Source: Pseudomonas sp. 10S4
Lineage (GTDB): Bacteria > Pseudomonadota > Gammaproteobacteria > Pseudomonadales > Pseudomonadaceae
DNA length: 64,000 nucleotides
Assembly (NCBI RefSeq): GCF_034344865.1
Contig: NZ_CP133774.1
Coordinates: 3,162,001 to 3,226,000, forward strand
Direction: 5' to 3'
Shown here: in pieces, positions 37,244 to 52,855 of the stretch
How positions within the stretch are numbered: the first letter of the stretch is position 1
Layout: each line of letters starts with the position of its first letter
Notes under the pieces: generated by a model
What the model was told of the DNA's origin: nothing
Databases searched by the model: none
What the model saw: only the letters and a program-made list of their open reading frames with translations
Translations under genes and position numbers: made by a program

Positions 37244-38374
37244 ATGGCTAATCTGCGTATTGCGCTGGTAGCGGGTGAGGCTTCCGGTGACATTCTGGGC
37301 GCCGGTCTGATGCGTGCACTCAAGGCGCAGCACCCGGCGGTGGAGTTCATTGGTGTCGGCGGTCCGCTGATGCAGGCCGAAGGTCTGACCTCGTACTTCC
37401 CTATGGAACGCCTTTCGGTCATGGGCCTGGTGGAAGTGCTGGGTCGATTGCGTGAGCTGCTGGCTCGGCGCAAGAAGCTGGTCGCGGACCTGATCGCCGA
37501 GAAACCGGACGTGTTCATCGGCATCGATGCCCCGGACTTCAACCTCAATATCGAACTCAAGCTGCGTCAGGCCGGGATCAAGACTGTGCATTACGTCAGC
37601 CCGTCGGTCTGGGCCTGGCGGCAGAAGCGGGTGCTGAAGATTCGCGAAGGCTGCGACCTGATGCTGACGCTGTTCCCGTTCGAAGCCAAATTCTACGAAG
37701 AGAAGGGCGTGCCGGTGCGGTTTGTCGGGCATTCCCTGGCTGATGCGATTCCGCTTGAAGCCGATCGCGCGGCGGCGCGGGCCGAACTGGGTTTGCCAGA
37801 CGGTCCGTTAGTCGCGCTGATGCCTGGCAGCCGTGGTGGTGAAGTGGGCCGTCTCGGTGCGTTGTTCCTTGATACCGCCGAGCGCCTGCAGGTCCTGCGT
37901 CCCGGCATTCGGTTCGTCATGCCATGCGCGAGCCCCGAACGCCGTGCCCAGCTCGAAGAGCTGCTGGCCGGGCGCGATCTGCCGCTGACCCTGCTCGATG
38001 GCAAGTCTCATCTGGCCCTGGCAGCCTGCGATGCGGTGTTGATCGCCTCCGGAACGGCGACGCTTGAAGCGTTGTTGTACAAACGCCCGATGGTGGTTGC
38101 CTATCGCCTGGCGCCGCTGACGTTCTGGATTCTCAAGCGCATGGTCAAAAGCCCCTACGTCTCGTTGCCGAACTTGCTGGCCCAGCGCCTGTTGGTGCCT
38201 GAGTTGTTGCAGGACGATGCGACCGTGGAAGCCCTGGCCCAGACCTTGTCTCCGTTGATCGAGGGTGGCGAAGAGCAGACTCGCGGCTTCGATGAAATTC
38301 ACCGGACCCTGCGTCTGGATGCCTCCAACCAGGCGGCAGATGCCGTACTGAACCTGATCGGCAAAATACAATGA
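37244..38374 (+). CDS. lpxB: Lipid-A-disaccharide synthase
   Basis: GT19 glycosyltransferase that joins UDP-diacylglucosamine to lipid X at the inner face of the membrane. The 376 residues begin [22 protein letters not shown], the family's substrate-binding start. [13 protein letters not shown] and [19 protein letters not shown] are also typical. It overlaps rnhB by 4 bases. Confidence 0.97.
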   Translation: MANLRIALVAGEASGDILGAGLMRALKAQHPAVEFIGVGGPLMQAEGLTSYFPMERLSVMGLVEVLGRLRELLARRKKLVADLIAEKPDVFIGIDAPDFNLNIELKLRQAGIKTVHYVSPSVWAWRQKRVLKIREGCDLMLTLFPFEAKFYEEKGVPVRFVGHSLADAIPLEADRAAARAELGLPDGPLVALMPGSRGGEVGRLGALFLDTAERLQVLRPGIRFVMPCASPERRAQLEELLAGRDLPLTLLDGKSHLALAACDAVLIASGTATLEALLYKRPMVVAYRLAPLTFWILKRMVKSPYVSLPNLLAQRLLVPELLQDDATVEALAQTLSPLIEGGEEQTRGFDEIHRTLRLDASNQAADAVLNLIGKIQ

Positions 38375-39009
38375 GCAAAACTATGCAGATGGGCCTCGAC
38401 TTCACACTGGTCGCCGAACTGGAAGAGCTGGTTGCCGGTGTCGACGAAGTCGGTCGCGGCCCGCTCTGCGGCGCCGTGGTCACCGCTGCGGTGATCCTCG
38501 ACCCGAACCGGCCGATCCTGGGGCTGAACGACTCGAAGAAGCTCACCGAAGCCCGCCGCGAAAAGCTCTACGACGAAATCTGCGAAAAGGCCTTGAGCTG
38601 GTGCATCGCTCGGGCCGAAGTCGAAGAAATCGACGAACTGAACATCCTGCATGCCACGATGTTGGCCATGCAGCGCGCCATCGAAGGCCTGCACATTCAG
38701 CCGAAACTGGCGATGATCGACGGCAACCGCTGCCCGAAACTGTCCATGCGCTCCGAAGCCGTGGTCAAGGGCGATAGCAAGGTGCCGGCCATCGCCGCCG
38801 CGTCGATCCTGGCCAAGGTCAGTCGCGACCGTGAAATGGCCGCATTCGAATTGATTTACCCGGGTTACGGGATCGGTGGCCACAAAGGCTACCCGACGCC
38901 CGTTCATCTGGAAGCCTTGGCACGTTTGGGGCCTACCCCGATTCACCGCCGCTCGTTCGCCCCGGTCCGCCTGGCTTACGAGGCGCGGGAAAGTCTGATC
39001 GAGAGTTAG
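38371..39009 (+). CDS. rnhB: Ribonuclease HII
   Basis: Removes ribonucleotides misincorporated in DNA and degrades RNA-DNA hybrids. The catalytic DEVGRG motif (D25, E26) and a second Asp in [10 protein letters not shown] are present, with [12 protein letters not shown] near the middle. It has 212 residues. It is coupled to lpxB; dnaE follows 83 bases downstream after a hairpin. Confidence 0.96.
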   Translation: MSKTMQMGLDFTLVAELEELVAGVDEVGRGPLCGAVVTAAVILDPNRPILGLNDSKKLTEARREKLYDEICEKALSWCIARAEVEEIDELNILHATMLAMQRAIEGLHIQPKLAMIDGNRCPKLSMRSEAVVKGDSKVPAIAAASILAKVSRDREMAAFELIYPGYGIGGHKGYPTPVHLEALARLGPTPIHRRSFAPVRLAYEARESLIES

Positions 39010-39031
39010 TCGCGAGGCTGATGTTTTTTCC

Positions 39032-39055
39032 AAGGCCCGGTACAATCCGGGCCTT
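39032..39055 (+). terminator. Hairpin between rnhB and dnaE
   Basis: Perfect 9-base stem AAGGCCCGG/CCGGGCCTT with hexaloop TACAAT. The downstream sequence GTTGTCTTC is only weakly U-rich, so termination is uncertain. The loop itself matches a -10 hexamer. Confidence 0.5.
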
Positions 39056-39092
39056 GTTGTCTTCACGTTTCTAGTTTCTAGACAGGATCACT

Positions 39093-42000
39093 ATGCCGGC
39101 TTCATTCGTTCATCTACGCCTGCACACTGAATACTCCCTGGTCGACGGTCTGGTGCGGATCAAACCGCTGGTCAAGACCCTGGTCGGCATGAACATGCCT
39201 GCCGTGGCGGTCACTGACCAGAACAACATGTGTTCCCTGGTCAAATTCTATAAAGCTTCGATGGGCGCGGGCATCAAGCCTATCTGCGGCGCCGACCTGT
39301 GGCTGTCGAACAAGGATCCGGATAACGCTCTGAGCCGGATCAGCCTGCTGGCGATGAACGCCGTGGGTTATCGCAACCTCACCGAACTGATTTCCCGCGG
39401 CTTCATCGACGGCCAGCGCAACGGCTCGATCATCATCGAGCGCGAGTGGGTGGCCGAAGCCAGCGAAGGCTTGATCATGCTGTCGGCGGCGAAGGAAGGC
39501 GAAATCGGCCTGGCGATGCTTAGTGGCAATCCGGTTGAAGCGGAAACCCTCGCTCGCGAATGGATGACGGTATTCCCGGATCGCTTTTATCTGGAAATCC
39601 AGCGCACCAACCGCCCCAACGATGAAGAGCAACTGCACGGCGCCGTGGCCCTGGCCGAGAAAATCGGCGCTCCGCTGGTCGCAACCAACGATGTGCGCTT
39701 CATCAAACAGGAAGACTTCGCGGCCCACGAAACCCGCGTTTGCATCGGTGAGGGTCGGGCCCTCGACGATCCGCGGCGTTCGAAGAACTACAGCGATCAG
39801 CAGTACCTCAAAAGCGCCGAGGAAATGGCCGAGCTGTTCAGCGATATTCCCGAGGCGCTGGAAAACACCGTCGAGATCGCCAAGCGCTGCAACATCGAAG
39901 TGAAGCTGGGCAAGCACTTCCTGCCCAACTTCCCGATCCCCGATGGCATGACCATCGACGAGTATTTCCGCAAGGTGTCCTTCGATGGCCTGGAAGAACG
40001 CCTGAGCGTTTTGCTGCCCAAAGACACCACCGAAGACTACGAAGCCAAGCGTCAGGTCTACGTTGATCGGCTGAATTTCGAACTGGATATCATCATCCAG
40101 ATGGGCTTCCCCGGTTACTTCCTGATCGTGATGGACTTTATCCAGTGGGCCAAGAGCAACGGCGTGCCGGTAGGTCCGGGTCGGGGGTCGGGTGCCGGGT
40201 CGCTGGTGGCCTATGTACAGAAGATCACCGACCTCGATCCACTGGAATATGACCTGCTGTTCGAACGTTTCCTTAACCCGGAACGGGTATCGATGCCCGA
40301 CTTCGACGTCGACTTCTGCATGGACGGGCGTGACCGGGTTATTGAATACGTGGCCGAGAAATACGGCCGCAACGCGGTAAGCCAGATCATCACCTTCGGT
40401 TCCATGGCCGCCAAAGCGGTGGTGCGTGACGTTGCGCGGGTGCAGGGCAAGTCCTACGGCCTGGCGGATCGTCTGTCGAAGATGATTCCGTTCGAAGTCG
40501 GCATGACCCTGGAAAAAGCCTACGAGCAGGAAGAGATCCTGCGTGACTTCATCAAGGTCGATGAAGAGGCTGCCGAAATCTGGGAAATGGCCCGCAAGCT
40601 CGAAGGCGTTGTACGTAACGTCGGTAAGCACGCCGGTGGTGTTGTCATCGCGCCGACCAAGCTGACCGACTTTTCGCCGATCTATTGCGACGAGGCCGGT
40701 GATGGCCTGGTAACCCAGTTCGACAAGGACGACGTTGAGGCTGCCGGTCTGGTGAAGTTCGACTTCCTCGGTCTGCGGACCCTGACGGTCATCGACTGGG
40801 CGCTGAAAACCATCAACCGCGATCGCGCCAAGGTTGATGAGCCGCCACTGGACATCGCGTTCATCCCGCTGGACGACAAACCGACCTACACGCTGCTGCA
40901 AAAAGCCGAAACCACGGCGGTGTTCCAGCTCGAGTCCCGGGGCATGAAAGAGCTGATCAAAAAGCTCAAGCCCGACTGCCTGGAAGACTTGATCGCACTC
41001 GTGGCCCTGTTCCGTCCGGGCCCGCTGCAGTCAGGCATGGTGGACGACTTTATCAACCGTAAGCACGGTCGCGCTGAACTGGCGTACCCGCACTCGGACT
41101 ACCAGTACGAAGGCCTCAAGCCGGTATTGGCGCCGACTTACGGCATCATCCTGTATCAGGAACAGGTGATGCAGATTGCCCAGGTCATGGCCGGTTACAC
41201 CCTCGGTGGTGCGGACATGCTGCGTCGGGCCATGGGTAAGAAAAAACCCGAAGAAATGGCCAAGCAACGCGGTGGTTTCATTGAAGGCTGCACCGCTAAC
41301 AACATCGATCCGGACCTGTCCGGTAACATTTTCGACCTGGTGGAAAAATTCGCCGGTTACGGTTTCAACAAATCTCACTCGGCTGCTTATGGCCTGGTGT
41401 CATACCAAACGGCGTGGCTGAAAACCCACTACCCGGCGCCGTTCATGGCCGCGGTACTGTCGGCGGATATGCACAACACCGACAAGGTCGTGACCTTGAT
41501 CGAAGAAATTCGCACCATGAAGCTGCGTCTCGACGCGCCGGATGTGAATACTTCGGAATTCAAGTTCACGGTGAACGACGAAGGCCGGATCATTTACGGC
41601 CTCGGCGCGATCAAAGGTGTGGGTGAAGGTCCGGTGGAGGCGATCACCGAGGCGCGTCAAGCGGGTCCGTTCAAGGATCTGTTCGACTTCTGCGCCCGTG
41701 TCGACCTCAAGCGTATCAACAAGCGGACCCTGGACGGTTTGATCCGCAGCGGTGCGCTGGATCGTCTCGGTCCTTACTTCCATGACGAGCAGAAAGCCTA
41801 CCAGGCCAACATCGACCGTAACCGGGCGGTCTTGCTGAATGCCATGGAAGGGGCGATCAAGGCAGCCGAACAAACCGCGCGTACCAAAGACAGCGGTCAC
41901 GTCGATCTGTTTGGCGGCTTGTTCGTCGAAGAAGACGCCGATGTCTACGCCAATCACCGCAAGGCCAAGGAACTGACCCTCAAGGAACGCCTGAAGGGCG

Positions 42001-42614
42001 AGAAAGACACCTTGGGCCTGTACCTGACCGGTCACCCGATCGACGAATACGAAGGCGAGATCCGCCGTTTCGCCCGCCAGCGCATCATCGACCTGAAACC
42101 GGCGCGCGATACCCAGACTGTCGCGGGGATGATCATCGCCCTGCGGGTCATGAAGAACAAAAAGGGCGACAAGATGGGTTTCATTACCCTCGACGACCGC
42201 TCGGGCCGGATCGAGGCGTCGTTGTTCGCCGAGGCATTCCATTCCGCGCAGTCGCTGTTGCAGACCGATGCGATGGTGGTGGTCGAAGGCGAAGTCAGCA
42301 ACGACGACTTCTCTGGCGGCCTGCGGCTGCGGGTCAAGCGGGTGATGAGCATGGAAGATGCGCGCACCAACCTGGCCGAAAGCCTGCGCTTGAAGCTGCA
42401 GACCCAGGATTTGAAGGGCGATCAGCTACGCTGGCTCGGTGAGCTGTTCAAGCGTCACCGAGGTGCGTGTCCGATCACCATGGAATACACCAGTCCCGAT
42501 GCGAAGGCCTTGCTGCAGTTCGGCGAGACCTGGCGAATCGACCCGGCGGATGCCTTGATTCAAGCTCTGCGTGACCAGTTCGGGCGAGACAACGTCTTCC
42601 TCCAATACCGTTGA
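39093..42614 (+). CDS. dnaE: DNA polymerase III subunit alpha
   Basis: Replicative C-family polymerase. The 1173 residues contain an N-terminal PHP domain ([17 protein letters not shown]), and a palm with the metal-binding [16 protein letters not shown] and a PGRGSGAGS block. Helix-hairpin-helix DNA binding follows ([12 protein letters not shown]), and a C-terminal OB fold at about residues 990-1070. A PHP proofreading role is unlikely because DnaQ supplies exonuclease in Proteobacteria. It is flanked by rnhB and accA as in PAO1; a permease gene present in PAO1 between dnaE and rnhB is absent here. Confidence 0.97.
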   Translation: MPASFVHLRLHTEYSLVDGLVRIKPLVKTLVGMNMPAVAVTDQNNMCSLVKFYKASMGAGIKPICGADLWLSNKDPDNALSRISLLAMNAVGYRNLTELISRGFIDGQRNGSIIIEREWVAEASEGLIMLSAAKEGEIGLAMLSGNPVEAETLAREWMTVFPDRFYLEIQRTNRPNDEEQLHGAVALAEKIGAPLVATNDVRFIKQEDFAAHETRVCIGEGRALDDPRRSKNYSDQQYLKSAEEMAELFSDIPEALENTVEIAKRCNIEVKLGKHFLPNFPIPDGMTIDEYFRKVSFDGLEERLSVLLPKDTTEDYEAKRQVYVDRLNFELDIIIQMGFPGYFLIVMDFIQWAKSNGVPVGPGRGSGAGSLVAYVQKITDLDPLEYDLLFERFLNPERVSMPDFDVDFCMDGRDRVIEYVAEKYGRNAVSQIITFGSMAAKAVVRDVARVQGKSYGLADRLSKMIPFEVGMTLEKAYEQEEILRDFIKVDEEAAEIWEMARKLEGVVRNVGKHAGGVVIAPTKLTDFSPIYCDEAGDGLVTQFDKDDVEAAGLVKFDFLGLRTLTVIDWALKTINRDRAKVDEPPLDIAFIPLDDKPTYTLLQKAETTAVFQLESRGMKELIKKLKPDCLEDLIALVALFRPGPLQSGMVDDFINRKHGRAELAYPHSDYQYEGLKPVLAPTYGIILYQEQVMQIAQVMAGYTLGGADMLRRAMGKKKPEEMAKQRGGFIEGCTANNIDPDLSGNIFDLVEKFAGYGFNKSHSAAYGLVSYQTAWLKTHYPAPFMAAVLSADMHNTDKVVTLIEEIRTMKLRLDAPDVNTSEFKFTVNDEGRIIYGLGAIKGVGEGPVEAITEARQAGPFKDLFDFCARVDLKRINKRTLDGLIRSGALDRLGPYFHDEQKAYQANIDRNRAVLLNAMEGAIKAAEQTARTKDSGHVDLFGGLFVEEDADVYANHRKAKELTLKERLKGEKDTLGLYLTGHPIDEYEGEIRRFARQRIIDLKPARDTQTVAGMIIALRVMKNKKGDKMGFITLDDRSGRIEASLFAEAFHSAQSLLQTDAMVVVEGEVSNDDFSGGLRLRVKRVMSMEDARTNLAESLRLKLQTQDLKGDQLRWLGELFKRHRGACPITMEYTSPDAKALLQFGETWRIDPADALIQALRDQFGRDNVFLQYR

Positions 42615-42766
42615 CGGTCAGGTGGCATTCTTTACCATTAAGAGCATGGCCTGATCTCGACTCAATTTTTAATCTCGACCTGAACGCGCCTCTCCCTTAA
42701 GGTAGGGCGCGAATAGACAACCGGCCGGCCCAAGCTCTCTTGGATGTCGACCCAAGACGGACGCCT

Positions 42767-43714
42767 ATGAACCCGAATTTTCTAGATTTCGAACAGCCGA
42801 TCGCCGACCTGCAAGCCAAGATCGAAGAGTTGCGCTTGGTCGGTAATGACAATTCGCTGAATATCGGCGATGAGATTTCCCGCCTGCAGGACAAAAGCAG
42901 CACGCTGACCGAAGACATCTTCGGCAAGCTGACCAGCTGGCAGATCGCGCGTCTGGCGCGTCACCCGCGCCGCCCGTACACCCTGGACTACATCGAACAC
43001 ATCTTCACCGAGTTCGACGAACTGCACGGCGATCGTCACTTCTCTGACGACGCTGCCATCGTTGGCGGTATCGCCCGTCTGGACGACCAGCCAGTAATGA
43101 TCATCGGTCACCAGAAAGGCCGTGAAGTGCGCGAGAAGGTTCGCCGCAACTTCGGCATGCCGCGTCCGGAAGGCTACCGCAAGGCCTGCCGCCTGATGGA
43201 AATGGCCGAGCGCTTCAAAATGCCGATCCTGACCTTCATCGACACCCCGGGTGCTTACCCTGGTATCGACGCCGAAGAGCGCAACCAGAGTGAAGCGATT
43301 GCCTGGAACCTGCGCGTCATGGCACGCCTGAAAACCCCAATCATCGCCACCGTGATCGGTGAAGGTGGTTCGGGTGGTGCGTTGGCGATCGGCGTTTGTG
43401 ATCAACTGAACATGCTGCAGTACTCGACCTACGCGGTGATTTCGCCGGAAGGTTGCGCTTCGATTCTGTGGAAAACCGCCGAGAAAGCACCGGATGCCGC
43501 TGAAGCCATGGGCATCACCGCCGAGCGCCTGAAAGGCCTGGGCATCGTCGACAAAGTGATCGGCGAGCCTTTGGGCGGCGCCCACCGCGACCCGGCTGCT
43601 GCCGCTGCATCGATCCGCGCCGAGCTGAGCTCGCAACTGGCGATGCTGAAGAAGTTCGACAACGAAGCGCTGCTCAAGCGTCGTTACGAGCGACTGATGA
43701 GCTACGGTCTCTGA
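42767..43714 (+). CDS. accA: Acetyl-CoA carboxylase carboxyltransferase subunit alpha
   Basis: Pairs with AccD to transfer the carboxyl group from biotin to acetyl-CoA, forming malonyl-CoA. It has 315 residues from [20 protein letters not shown]. The crotonase-fold core is seen in [20 protein letters not shown] and [16 protein letters not shown], with the REAAEKAP-type helix near the end. An ATG nine codons upstream is in frame but unlikely. The 152-base gap after dnaE shows no gene. Confidence 0.97.
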   Translation: MNPNFLDFEQPIADLQAKIEELRLVGNDNSLNIGDEISRLQDKSSTLTEDIFGKLTSWQIARLARHPRRPYTLDYIEHIFTEFDELHGDRHFSDDAAIVGGIARLDDQPVMIIGHQKGREVREKVRRNFGMPRPEGYRKACRLMEMAERFKMPILTFIDTPGAYPGIDAEERNQSEAIAWNLRVMARLKTPIIATVIGEGGSGGALAIGVCDQLNMLQYSTYAVISPEGCASILWKTAEKAPDAAEAMGITAERLKGLGIVDKVIGEPLGGAHRDPAAAAASIRAELSSQLAMLKKFDNEALLKRRYERLMSYGL

Positions 43715-43730
43715 TCTGACCTCGGCTTCA

Positions 43731-43822
43731 ATGTGGGAGCGGGATTGCTCGCGAAAGCGGTATAACAGGCAACCAATGTGTTGAATGTTGAGCCGCTTTC
43801 GCGAGCAAGCCCGCTCCCACAT
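43731..43822. repeat. REP palindrome pair (REPIN)
   Basis: ATGTGGGAGCGGG...CCCGCTCCCACAT arms, about 25 bases each with one mismatch, filling the gap between accA and tilS. Confidence 0.9.
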
Positions 43823-43845
43823 TTGATTTGCGTGAAGTGATCGAT

Positions 43846-45173
43846 ATGAGTCAGTCCATGATTGATCTTCCTGCCAGGCTCCTGCTGAATCTCAAACCTT
43901 GGCGCAACGCCAAAACCTGGCGCATCGCTTTCTCCGGTGGCCTCGACTCCACCGTCCTGTTGCACCTTCTCGCTTATCTCGCAAAAACCGAATCCCTGCC
44001 GACGCTCAAAGCCATCCATGTCCATCACGGTCTTCAGGCTGTGGCTGATGCGTGGCCGGAACACTGTCAGTCGATGTGTGATGCGCTGGGAGTGCCGCTT
44101 AAGGTTGTTCGCGTCCAGGTTCAACCCGGCGCCAGCCTTGAGCGTGCCGCCCGGGAGGCGCGTTATGGCGCCTTCATCGAGGCGACCCAAACCAATGAAG
44201 TACTGCTGACTGCCCAGCACCGTGACGATCAGGCGGAAACCCTGTTGTTTCGCTTGTTGCGCGGGGCCGGGGTCAAAGGGTTAGCGGGGATGCCTTCTGA
44301 GCGAGCGTTGGGGCCTGGGCATTTGCTTCGACCGCTGCTTGATGTCACTCGGGCCGAGCTTGAAGCGTATGCCGCCGAGCATCAATTGAGCTGGATCGAG
44401 GACCCCTCGAACCAGGATCGGCAGTTCTCGCGCAATTATCTGCGACATCAGGTGTTCCCGGTCTTGGCCGTACGTTGGCCGCAAGCGGTGGCGACCATGG
44501 CTCGTAGCGCCGCACATTTACGCGAGGCCCAAGGGTTACTTGATGAGTTGGCGCAGATCGATCTGGCCGAGGCCGGCAGCAGCTGTGAGTTCGATTGGCT
44601 GGGAGTGCCTTCCCTCGCGCTGGCTCCATTGGAAAAGCTGTCCAGCCCGCGTCAACGCAATGCCTTGAGTCATTGGCTGACGACGCGGACACGTCTGCCG
44701 GACAGTGACCATTGGTCGGGTTGGCAAAATCTTCGTGATGCCACTGGCGATGCCTGTCCCATCTGGCGACTGGCGGACGGTGAATTACACCGGGCGAGCG
44801 GGCGTATCTGGTGGTTGTCCGGTGTCTGGCTGCGTACGCCACCGGTTGCAGGTAAATGGGCCGACCCCACGTTGCCACTTTTTTGCCGGAAAATGGCCGG
44901 CTCACGCTGAACGGCCAAATCCCCTATGGCCCGTTGCATATCCGCTATCGTGAGGGAGGCGAGGTCATGGATCTGGCCGATCGCGGGCACCGCGACCTCA
45001 AGCGTTTGCTCAATGAACGCGGTGTTCCGCCGTTTGCCCGTGGCAGATTGCCGCTGCTCTATCGAGGTGAGCATTTGCTGGCGGTGGCGGGGCTGCGGGG
45101 GTTAAACGGCAGTGCGCGGGACGGCTGGGATTTACAGTGGCAGCCACCGAACGAAGATCAAGGTTTGAGCTGA
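43846..45173 (+). pseudogene. tilS: tRNA(Ile)-lysidine synthase, one-base frameshift
   Basis: ATP-dependent enzyme that changes C34 of tRNA-Ile(CAU) to lysidine so that it reads AUA. It has the PP-loop SGGLDS (residues 30-35), then the VHHGLQA and AQHRDDQAETLLFRLLRG motifs, and C-terminal TilS domains. The frame breaks at the T6 run 44879-44884: one more T changes PLFCRKMAG into PLFLPENGRLTLNG and joins the final ~95 residues. The span is one base short of 443 codons, so 442 residues are expected. The start at 43846 (MSQSMIDLPARLL) is uncertain by a few codons. TilS is essential, so a sequence error is likely. Confidence 0.87.
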
Positions 45174-45193
45174 AAGGGGCTTTCCGGTAGACT
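45165..45193 (+). promoter_or_regulatory. pyrG: pyrG promoter
   Basis: TTGAGC (45165-45170), 17-base spacer, TAGACT (45188-45193). It begins over the tilS stop codon. The predicted leader is about 245 bases long with no ORF or clear hairpin; its content is otherwise unexplained. Confidence 0.6.
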
Positions 45194-45426
45194 ACGCTCC
45201 CTTCTTGATACAACTTCTGTGGATTCGCCTGAATTGCAGGAGTTGCCGATTACCAAGCAGTCTTTGCTGGGCGATTCCAAAAAATGTGTAGCGAGCAACG
45301 CACCGGTGTTTCATCTCCCGGTCTGTCCCAACGCGGCGGTTTTTTTGAAAGATGCACTGTGATTAATGCAGGTGATCGGGGGCTTCGGCCTTCCTTCGCT
45401 TTCCCCGGCGGCTCGGACCGCTTTAA

Positions 45427-47939
<2,513 letters not shown>

Positions 47940-47977
47940 TCCTCAATTCTCCGGTAAAGTACCGCACGAATTAATGT

Positions 47978-47995
47978 TCAGGCCCCCGGGCCTGA
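47978..47995. other. Short palindrome in the kdsA-eno gap
   Basis: TCAGGCCC-CC-GGGCCTGA, a perfect inverted repeat 39 bases after the kdsA stop. No T run follows, so it could be a weak terminator, an RNA stabiliser or a leader hairpin of eno. Confidence 0.45.
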
Positions 47996-48095
47996 GCCTT
48001 ATCGTCCGCAAGCCTGCCCGCTGCACATCACTTGCCGACGGTAAAAGATTTCCTCTAGCTGCGTCGTTTTCGTCAACTTTGGAGTGTTTACAACA

Positions 48096-49411
<1,316 letters not shown>

Positions 49412-49581
49412 GTGGTAAATAGTAAAAAGACACCGGATTGTGTCGAAAAAATCGCGACAGCGACGGTTTTGCCACTAATCTGATGCCTTATAAGCACAAG
49501 CCTGGGTCTTCCAGGCTTCGTGCTATCAGAAGCTTCATAGTTTTGGCATGGCTGTCTTTTTTCACTGGATACCTGATTTCG

Positions 49582-49860
49582 ATGCGCAGTCCCAATTGGT
49601 TGTTCCTCATCTTGCTTCTGCTGCTGGCTGGCCTGCAGTACCGCCTGTGGGTGGGAAATGGCAGTCTGGCGCAAGTGGCCGAGCTGACTCAGCAGATCGC
49701 GGATCAACACGCTGAGAATGAAGGGTTGCTGGAACGCAATCGGGTCATGGACGCCGAAGTCAGTGAGTTGAAAAAAGGCATGGAGACCGTTGAAGAGCGG
49801 GCTCGTCATGAGTTGGGCATGGTCAAGGATGGTGAAACCCTTTACCAGTTGGCTCAATGA
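49582..49860 (+). CDS. ftsB: Cell division protein FtsB
   Basis: Small bitopic divisome protein that forms the FtsQLB complex. The 92 residues start at MRSPNWLFLILLLLLAGLQY (one membrane helix, about residues 5-21), followed by a periplasmic coiled coil (about 33-70) and a conserved RARHELGMVKDGETLYQL end. Upstream in-frame ATGs would add 48 non-conserved residues and were rejected. Its stop overlaps the ispD start (ATGA). Position after eno is conserved in gammaproteobacteria. The 170-base gap before it holds no other gene. Confidence 0.95.
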   Translation: MRSPNWLFLILLLLLAGLQYRLWVGNGSLAQVAELTQQIADQHAENEGLLERNRVMDAEVSELKKGMETVEERARHELGMVKDGETLYQLAQ

Positions 49861-50564
49861 TCCAGTCGTTACCGGCCTTCTGGGCCGTGATTCCTGCCGC
49901 GGGCGTCGGTGCCCGTATGGCCGCGGACCGTCCCAAGCAATACTTGCAACTGGGCGGGCGCACTATTCTCGAACACAGCCTCGGCTGTTTCCTTGATCAT
50001 CCTGCCCTGAAGGGGTTGGTGGTCAGTCTTGCAATTGATGATCCTTATTGGCCGAACCTGGCCTGTGCCTCTGACCCTCGTATTCAGCGGGTTGAGGGTG
50101 GCGCAGAGCGTTCCGGGTCGGTGCTCAATGCGTTGCTGCATTTGCACGCGCTGGGCGCTGATGATGAGGATTGGGTGTTGGTGCATGACGCCGCACGGCC
50201 GAACCTGGCGCGTGATGATCTCGATAAGTTACTGAGTGAACTGGCGGATGATCCGGTCGGCGGACTGCTGGCGGTGCCGGCGCGCGATACCTTGAAGCGG
50301 GTCGATAAGCACGGTCGTGTTGTTGAAACCGTGGATCGTAGCGTGATCTGGCAAGCCTATACGCCGCAGATGTTTCGCCTCGGCGCGTTGCATCGGGCAT
50401 TGGCCGACAGTCTGGTGGCCGATGCGGTGATCACTGATGAAGCTTCGGCGATGGAGTGGGCGGGTTTGGCTCCGCGTCTGATCGAAGGGCGGTCCGACAA
50501 CCTCAAAGTCACGCGCCCCGAAGATCTGGAGTGGTTGCGCCAGCGTTGGGCCAATCGCCGCTGA
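49857..50564 (+). CDS. ispD: 2-C-methyl-D-erythritol 4-phosphate cytidylyltransferase
   Basis: Third step of the MEP isoprenoid pathway, making CDP-ME. It has 235 residues with the nucleotide-binding start AVIPAAGVGARMAADRPKQY, VLVHDAARPNL, and TDEASAMEWAG. It is coupled to ftsB. ispF, the next-but-one pathway step, lies 3.2 kb downstream, separated by the formaldehyde module and a REP. Confidence 0.97.
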   Translation: MIQSLPAFWAVIPAAGVGARMAADRPKQYLQLGGRTILEHSLGCFLDHPALKGLVVSLAIDDPYWPNLACASDPRIQRVEGGAERSGSVLNALLHLHALGADDEDWVLVHDAARPNLARDDLDKLLSELADDPVGGLLAVPARDTLKRVDKHGRVVETVDRSVIWQAYTPQMFRLGALHRALADSLVADAVITDEASAMEWAGLAPRLIEGRSDNLKVTRPEDLEWLRQRWANRR

Positions 50565-50589
50565 GTGCTGTGGTGTCTATCAGATTGCT

Positions 50590-50682
50590 TTCGCGAGCAA
50601 GCCCGCTCCCACATTGAAATAGCGTCGGTCCCAGAACCCGCATCCACCCGAGATCAAATGTGGGAGCGGGCTTGCTCGCGAA
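50590..50682. repeat. REP pair in opposite orientation
   Basis: TTCGCGAGCAAGCCCGCTCC at the left and GGAGCGGGCTTGCTCGCGAA at the right, so the CCCACA ends face inward; in most other REPINs here they face outward. It lies between the convergent ispD and LysR genes. Confidence 0.88.
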
Positions 50683-50730
50683 GGCGGTCGTCTGTTCAAC
50701 AAACCTGTCACTGACAATACGCGAGCGTAT

Positions 50731-51627
50731 CTAGCCCCGATACTCCGGCCGCTCGGCCAACCCTTCCTTCAAATAATCCACCAACTTGCGCACCTTCGGC
50801 GACAGATGCCGTTGCTGTGGATAAAGCGCCCACACCGCCGTGTTCGGCGGTTGATGTGCCTCCAGCAGCGAAATCAACGCGCCGCTGTTCAAATGCTCCA
50901 GCACGTAATAGTCCGGCAACTGACACAACCCCACCCCTTGTAGCGCCGCATCCAGTACCGCTTGCCCACTGTTGCAACGCCAATTTCCCTGCACCCGCTG
51001 GGAAAATTCCCGGCCGTTCTGTTCCAGTTGCCAGAGGTCCGAGCTGCCGATGAGGCAGTTATGCCGGCTCAGTTCCGACAAACTGTGTGGCCGACCATAC
51101 CGTTCCAGGTAGGACGGTGACGCGCATAGGTACATGCGTCGTGGTGCCAGACGTGTCGCCACCAGCCGCGAATCTTGCAGGCGGCCGAGGCGGATCGCCA
51201 GGTCAAGGCCTTCATGAACCAGGTCGAGTTGGCGATTGCTCAGCTCAATGTCGATTCGAAGCTGCGGATAGAGCCCCATGAACCGGGTCACCAACGGCAC
51301 GATGAACCGCTCGCCGTACGCCACGGCGCAGGTCATGCGCAGCATGCCCTTGGGTTCACTGGTCAGGTCGCCGACCGCGCGCAACGCTTCTTCGCGTCCA
51401 TCCTGCAAACGCTGGCAATGTTGCAGGAAGGTTTGTCCGGCTTCGGTCAGCGTAACCCGACGGGTGCTGCGGTACAGCAGCCGCGTCTGAAGACGCTCTT
51501 CCAGGCGTACGATTTGTCGACTGACATGGGAGGAAGAAACCCCAAGACGTTCAGCCGCCGCGGTGAATTGGCTGCACTCGGCAACGGCGACGAACTCGTC
51601 GATCCCTTCCCAGCGGTTGTCTGACAT
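50731..51627 (-). CDS. gfnR: LysR-type regulator, probable GfnR
   Basis: A 298-residue LysR family activator: N-terminal winged HTH (FVAVAECSQFTAAAERLGVSSSHVSRQIVRLEERL) and a substrate-binding domain. It is divergent from adhC-fghA across 107 bases, the usual geometry for a LysR protein controlling its neighbour. In P. aeruginosa the gene at this position (PA3630, gfnR) controls glutathione-dependent formaldehyde detoxification; orthology is inferred from synteny. No single T-N11-A operator was picked with confidence; the intergenic stretch is AT-rich (51640-51690). Confidence 0.85.
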   Translation of the reverse strand: MSDNRWEGIDEFVAVAECSQFTAAAERLGVSSSHVSRQIVRLEERLQTRLLYRSTRRVTLTEAGQTFLQHCQRLQDGREEALRAVGDLTSEPKGMLRMTCAVAYGERFIVPLVTRFMGLYPQLRIDIELSNRQLDLVHEGLDLAIRLGRLQDSRLVATRLAPRRMYLCASPSYLERYGRPHSLSELSRHNCLIGSSDLWQLEQNGREFSQRVQGNWRCNSGQAVLDAALQGVGLCQLPDYYVLEHLNSGALISLLEAHQPPNTAVWALYPQQRHLSPKVRKLVDYLKEGLAERPEYRG

Positions 51628-51653
51628 TTAGGATTATCCCTATACGGCAATAA

Positions 51654-52847
<1,194 letters not shown>

Positions 52848-52855
52848 GGTCGGTC

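Noticed and set aside
47978..47995. Strong terminator after kdsA
   Set aside because: Palindrome is real but has no following T run, so only a tentative hairpin is reported.
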